In this document: positions 6,001 through 8,973 of the stretch, piece after piece
Layout: each line of letters starts with the position of its first letter
Numbering within the stretch: position 1 is the first letter of the stretch
Source of the DNA: Lysobacterales bacterium
GTDB taxonomy: Bacteria > Pseudomonadota > Gammaproteobacteria > Xanthomonadales > SZUA-36
Direction: 5' to 3'
Assembly: GCA_021648045.1 (NCBI GenBank)
Contig: JAKITM010000098.1
Location: forward strand, 1 to 8,973
DNA length: 8,973 nucleotides
Translations under genes and position numbers: made by a program
The notes under the pieces: model-generated
Seen by the model: the letters and a program-made list of their open reading frames with translations, nothing else
The model's database searches: none
What the model was told of the DNA's origin: nothing

Positions 6001-8014
6001 CGCGTAAAATAGCCACCTGCCGCCAAGGCAGCCGGGAGGCCAGCACCAGTCGGTTAAAGCCGTCACTTTCAACATCTCCCCGCCAGGTTTTCTCAAAAGC
6101 TTGTTGAAAAACATTCCGCACGGCTTCGATATCAAGATCGCCGCCATTGGCCAACACCATATCAAAATCTTGTACCCAAACAGTCTTTTCCGGCCCCAGC
6201 ACAAATTCATAAGGCCGCTCACTGACTATTTTCAGGCCCAGGTTTTCCAACATCGGCAAAACATCACTGAGAGGAATCGGCCGGGTGTATTTAAAGATTT
6301 TAAAGCGCAGCACGCCCATGCGTTTTTTGCGCGGCCGATACAGGCTCATACGCAAGTCGTCTTCATCGGTTAACGCCGCAATACTCTGCAGGTCATAACT
6401 GGCTACCCAGGGTGATACATCCTCTGCATAAGATGCCGATACCGTTTGTGCATAGTTGTCATACAGTGCCAATCCTTCGGCCTCACCCAGCTTCTGGAGT
6501 AAAATTTCACGCAGTTCATCGCCCCATGAACGCACCGCTTTAACGATTCTTTGTTCAAGTTCATCAATATTAATTTGCGGGTTTTCGCCAGCGCGTGGAC
6601 GCACCAAAATATGCAGTCGGGCCAATGTGGATTCAGAAACTTTAACCTGATAATCGAGAGTTTCAGCTTTTAGTGCGCGTTTCAAAATTGACTGAATTGC
6701 GATTCGGTTTTCAGTATTAAAACGATCCCTTGGCAAGAACAACATGCACGAATAAAACCGACCAAAGCGTTCACGACGGACAAACAAACGAATTCTTTGA
6801 CGCTCCTGCAACTTGAGCACCCCCAGTGCCAAGGCCGAAAGCTCAGTAACCGTTGACTGAAAGAGCTCATCTCTAGGTAAAGTCTCAAGAATATGCACCA
6901 GTGCTTTCCATGCATGCGAGCCCGGCCGCAGTTTTGATTGCTGCATTACCGCTTCAACCCGGTGTCGCAACAAAGGTGTTGACCAGGCGCTGCGGGTATA
7001 GGTATTGGATGTAAACAAGCCGATAAAACGGTGCTCGCCGATAGCTAAACCATCATCAGCATAGATTTTTACCCCAATGTAGTCCATGTATCCACTGCGG
7101 TGAATAATTGAACGGGAATTGGTTTTGGTAATAATCAGAGGTTCAGGGTGTGCCTCTCGCGTAAGCGCGTTTTTATCCGGCAAATCGGACATTGGGCGAC
7201 TGGTAACCGGGGCATGTTTTTCTGCGAGCATTCCCAGGCCAGTTTCTGCTTTTGCTTCTAAAACTGCATTCTTAGCGGCGCCTGTTACGGCATACTCACG
7301 ATACCCGAGGAAAATAAAATGATCATCCGCAAGCCAGTTAATAAAATCAGCGGCTTCAGTAGCGGTAGCCTTTGCCACTGCTGGGCTATGTTTAGATAAC
7401 AAGCCTGCTGCCACTCTGGCCTGCTCTTGCATTTGCGACCAATCCTTAACCGCATACTGCACCACATTTAGCGTTTCGAGCATTTTCTTTTTCAAGCGCT
7501 GAATTCGGTCTTTACTCAGATGGGCTATATCCAACTGGATGAGTGACTCGGTAAAGCAATTGGCTTTACCCGCATTGGAATCGGTCTCAAGTAGTTGTTC
7601 CAAACTACCTTGTTGGTCGCGCTGTACAGTTATTACCGGATGAAACAGGTGTCGAATCGCGATCCCGTTTTCCGCCAGCAACAGGCTTATAGAATCGACC
7701 AGAAAAGGACCATCGATATTCAATAGCTGAATGACCGTGGAAGGTGACTCCCAACCATCAACATCTAGTTTTGGATTGAATATCCGTAGTTTTGGCTGAC
7801 TGGTGTCGCGTTGCTGGATAAATTTATAGAGGTGTACAATCCGGGTCAATAAATGCTCCGCTGTTTGCCCGGAAAGCTCATCGTTGGTAGCACGCTGAAA
7901 TAAGGTGGCGGTCAGCTGTCGTAGTTCTTTCTTTTCACGCGCTGAATATTCCGAATCCGCTTGCCCATCTAACAGCCCTGTAACCGCTGTATATATCTCT
8001 TTTATATCATTCAT
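3053..8014 (-). CDS. gdhB: NAD-dependent glutamate dehydrogenase, large (L_180) class
   Basis: This enzyme deaminates glutamate to 2-oxoglutarate and ammonia with NAD+, in the cytoplasm, and serves mainly in catabolism of glutamate, arginine and related amino acids. The 1653-residue length fits the class (about 1620 in Pseudomonas aeruginosa GdhB, about 1650 in Streptomyces). The N-terminal half (about 1-800) corresponds to the regulatory region with ACT-like domains, for example IQLLNIDGPFLVDSI at 95-109 and LRIFNP at 76-81. The catalytic part includes MGKVARGGLRWSDRR at 851-865, LMKAQN at 875-880 (K877) and PVGAKGGF at 888-895 (K892, a likely catalytic lysine). The NAD-binding region has VVGIGDMAGDVFGNGM at 1023-1038, DLLWNGGIGTYVK at 1135-1147 and KVVGEGGNLGFTQ at 1174-1186. 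A helical C-terminal tail follows. A weak ribosome binding site (CAGGT, at about 8019-8023) precedes the ATG. No frameshift or missing motif is seen. Allosteric control of this class (for example by arginine or citrate in Pseudomonas or Streptomyces) is family knowledge, not shown here. Confidence 0.97.
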   Translation of the reverse strand: MNDIKEIYTAVTGLLDGQADSEYSAREKKELRQLTATLFQRATNDELSGQTAEHLLTRIVHLYKFIQQRDTSQPKLRIFNPKLDVDGWESPSTVIQLLNIDGPFLVDSISLLLAENGIAIRHLFHPVITVQRDQQGSLEQLLETDSNAGKANCFTESLIQLDIAHLSKDRIQRLKKKMLETLNVVQYAVKDWSQMQEQARVAAGLLSKHSPAVAKATATEAADFINWLADDHFIFLGYREYAVTGAAKNAVLEAKAETGLGMLAEKHAPVTSRPMSDLPDKNALTREAHPEPLIITKTNSRSIIHRSGYMDYIGVKIYADDGLAIGEHRFIGLFTSNTYTRSAWSTPLLRHRVEAVMQQSKLRPGSHAWKALVHILETLPRDELFQSTVTELSALALGVLKLQERQRIRLFVRRERFGRFYSCMLFLPRDRFNTENRIAIQSILKRALKAETLDYQVKVSESTLARLHILVRPRAGENPQINIDELEQRIVKAVRSWGDELREILLQKLGEAEGLALYDNYAQTVSASYAEDVSPWVASYDLQSIAALTDEDDLRMSLYRPRKKRMGVLRFKIFKYTRPIPLSDVLPMLENLGLKIVSERPYEFVLGPEKTVWVQDFDMVLANGGDLDIEAVRNVFQQAFEKTWRGDVESDGFNRLVLASRLPWRQVAILRAYSKYLLQTGMPFSHAYMAETLESYPLIARLLVEQFKEQFDPARTDESEARALRHAKRLKKIFRVLDTYESPALVEALVLLVRSRIERDRKSHLKAIQAALVNALELVGSLDQDRIMRAFSETIGATLRTNYFCQDDNGAAREFMSFKLDSARVPDLPKPCPYREIWVYSPRVEGIHLRMGKVARGGLRWSDRREDFRTEVLGLMKAQNVKNTMIVPVGAKGGFFVKQSPDGGREAVLAEGIYCYKNFIRGLLDVTDNLDEDKILPPPGVVRLDGDDPYLVVAADKGTAAFSDIANGISADYNFWLGDAFASGGSVGYDHKAMGITAKGAWESVRRHFREIDVDIQTTNFSVVGIGDMAGDVFGNGMLLSKHICLKAAFNHMHIFLDPDPDAKVSFVERQRLFNLPGSSWEDYNQELISKGGGIFSRQAKTIELSDEMRKWLGVKDQQMAPTVLIRALLTAQVDLLWNGGIGTYVKSTEESDADVGDTANNILRINGKELNAKVVGEGGNLGFTQLGRIEYALSGGRINSDFIDNSAGVDCSDHEVNIKILLNQIMRQGKLDMQQRNALLVEMTADVDQLVLRSNYLQSQTVSMMVHLTGTRLGAQAHFIRALEQDGLLDREIEFLPADDLLEERKLNRKGLSRPELAVLLSYAKIVLYQQLLDSDVPEDDYLGSELHRYFPQAIQQRFPEEMQQHRLKREIIATMVTNSMVNRMGASFGLMMQQATGSSPSEVAKAYTIVRDTFNLNPLWLAVEALDNKVSASAQTDALVVIWTLTRHATRWLLVQPGKQLDIQIQSDRLKPGIQQLRDSLPTLINADEQRLLKSKVQRYTESGFPADLAEQLVLFDRLPSALDIVDEASRRGFPVEKVASVYYQLGQTMNLKWLMQQVEGLAVDGYWHASARSNLREELYRYHRALAGQVLAAYGAKGDNPVKHWLQANQQELDRVIEMLADMRTLSEIDFATISVAVQALRALLTENSL

Positions 8015-8042
8015 TCTTACCTGTTTCCACAGTTATATCAGC

Positions 8043-8061
8043 ATTCGCCGGCATGGTGAAT
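8043..8061. other. Small imperfect hairpin in the 48-bp gap between the acyl-CoA dehydrogenase and gdhB
   Basis: ATTCGCC at 8043-8049 and GGTGAAT at 8055-8061 pair around a five-base loop with one non-Watson-Crick position (a C/A mismatch in the minus-strand transcript). It begins right after the dehydrogenase stop codon. It has no T-run after it, so it is not a good terminator, and the two genes are most simply cotranscribed. It could tune mRNA decay or partial readthrough. Confidence 0.3.
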
Positions 8062-8062
8062 A

Positions 8063-8973
8063 TTACCTAATACCAGTAACACTACGGGATATGACCATGC
8101 GCTGAATTTCGCTGGTCCCCTCATAAATCTCGGTTATTTTAGCATCTCGAAAATAGCGTTCAATTGGCATTTCCCTGCTATAACCCATGCCACCGTGTAT
8201 TTGCACCGCCTGATGGGTAACAAACATGGCCGTTTCAGAAGCAAATAACTTCGCCATTGCAGCTTCCGTAGTAAATCGCCCGCCGTTACCCTCGGCCTGC
8301 ATTTGCTTGGCAATGGCAGCCTGATAAATCAACAGACGACTGGCCTCTATTCGAGTTTTCATATCCGCAATTTTAGTCTGCGTCATTTGAAACGCACCGA
8401 TGGGCTTGCCAAAGGCTTTGCGTTCTTTTACATACTCAACAGAGGCTTCATAAGCAGCAAGAGCGATGCCTAATGCTTGAGAAGCAATACCGATTCGTCC
8501 GGCATCCAGCACACTCATTGCGCTGATAAAACCCATACCCTCTTCGCCCAACATATTTTCTACCGGACAATGGTAATTATCAAATTCAATTTCACAGGTA
8601 GCGGATGCACGAATGCCCAGTTTAGGTTCTTTTTTTCCACGAATATAACCGGGCCGATCAGCCTCAACAATAAACGCGCTGATTCCGCGCGCGCCTTTAT
8701 CCGGGTCGGTAACGGCAAACAACACGCCGTACTCGGCTACAGGCCCTGAAGTGATCCAGGATTTTTTACCATTAATGATAAAGTGACTGCCATCTTTGCT
8801 TAGTTTGGCCTGTGTATTCATTGCCGCTGCATCTGAACCCGACTGTGGTTCGGTTAACAAATAAGCGCCGATTTTTTTACCACTGGCAATATCGCGAACA
8901 TATTTCTGCTTTTGCGCCTCGGTACCATTCTTGAGAATACCGTGACAAAATAATGAATTATTGACTGACATTA
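8063..8973 (-). CDS. Acyl-CoA dehydrogenase (short-chain/butyryl-CoA type), C-terminal part (N-terminus off the right edge)
   Basis: This FAD flavoenzyme oxidises acyl-CoA to trans-2-enoyl-CoA and passes electrons to electron-transfer flavoprotein. About 303 codons are visible; family members have about 380 residues, so roughly 80-90 N-terminal residues lie outside. The ATG at 8971 is internal: SVNNSL aligns with the mid-protein SVHNSL segment of butyryl-CoA dehydrogenases. Numbering from that Met, both acyl-CoA dehydrogenase signatures are present: LLTEPQSGSDAAA at 38-50 and QIHGGMGYSREMPIERYFRD at 257-276. The flavin-contacting WITSG is at 72-76, and YEGTSEIQR at 283-291 carries the expected catalytic base, E284. 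The stop is TAA at 8065-8063, and gdhB begins 48 bases later, suggesting one transcript. Substrate could be butyryl-CoA or a branched-chain acyl-CoA from valine, isoleucine or leucine breakdown; sequence reading alone does not decide. Confidence 0.95.
   Translation of the reverse strand, partial: MSVNNSLFCHGILKNGTEAQKQKYVRDIASGKKIGAYLLTEPQSGSDAAAMNTQAKLSKDGSHFIINGKKSWITSGPVAEYGVLFAVTDPDKGARGISAFIVEADRPGYIRGKKEPKLGIRASATCEIEFDNYHCPVENMLGEEGMGFISAMSVLDAGRIGIASQALGIALAAYEASVEYVKERKAFGKPIGAFQMTQTKIADMKTRIEASRLLIYQAAIAKQMQAEGNGGRFTTEAAMAKLFASETAMFVTHQAVQIHGGMGYSREMPIERYFRDAKITEIYEGTSEIQRMVISRSVTGIR

Noticed and set aside
8969..8971. ATG at 8971 as the true start of the acyl-CoA dehydrogenase
   Set aside because: The protein would lack about 85 conserved N-terminal residues, and the frame stays open to the window edge, so the start is outside.

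Overview
The window looks like ordinary chromosomal DNA of a proteobacterium, most likely a marine or aquatic gammaproteobacterium. The clues are a very large (1653-residue) NAD-dependent glutamate dehydrogenase of the Pseudomonas GdhB / Streptomyces type, a secreted lamin-tail-domain protein of a kind common in marine gammaproteobacteria, and moderate GC. The taxonomic call is inference from protein style only. One gene, nadK, reads more like the alphaproteobacterial form.

Layout. Positions 1-958 (minus) hold the N-terminal 319 residues of a secreted protein: signal peptide, lamin-tail domain and the start of a bacterial Ig-like domain. It runs off the left edge. Positions 959-1331 are a 373-bp divergent intergenic region, the most structured non-coding part of the window. 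It has an 11-bp perfect inverted repeat, five related TAAGAGT/TTTAGAGT octamer-like elements, a run of eight G, a dyad, and an extended -10 element that sits right against the next start codon. Positions 1332-2261 (plus) encode a cytosolic 5'-nucleotidase of the cN-I-like family, apparently translated from a leaderless message. A 30-bp gap separates it from a convergent minus-strand cluster. Read in transcription order, that cluster is acyl-CoA dehydrogenase (8973-8063, its N-terminus beyond the right edge), a 48-bp gap, gdhB (8014-3053), then nadK (3056-2292), which overlaps gdhB by ATGA.

How the genes fit together. The minus-strand cluster reads as a catabolic unit. The acyl-CoA dehydrogenase feeds electrons from short-chain or amino-acid-derived acyl-CoAs to ETF. 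GdhB deaminates glutamate to 2-oxoglutarate with NAD+. NadK converts NAD+ to NADP+, and because it appears to depend on translational coupling to gdhB its output may be tied to NAD-linked glutamate catabolism (inference). On the other side, a secreted protein whose family often includes extracellular nucleases is divergent from a nucleotidase, which would fit nucleic-acid scavenging, but the catalytic part of the secreted protein is not in the window.

I see no tRNA, rRNA, CRISPR array, insertion sequence, phage or defence gene, and no clear intrinsic terminator. I did not find a convincing undescribed multi-gene system. The best leads are regulatory: the repeat cluster, the leaderless start and the gdhB-nadK coupling.
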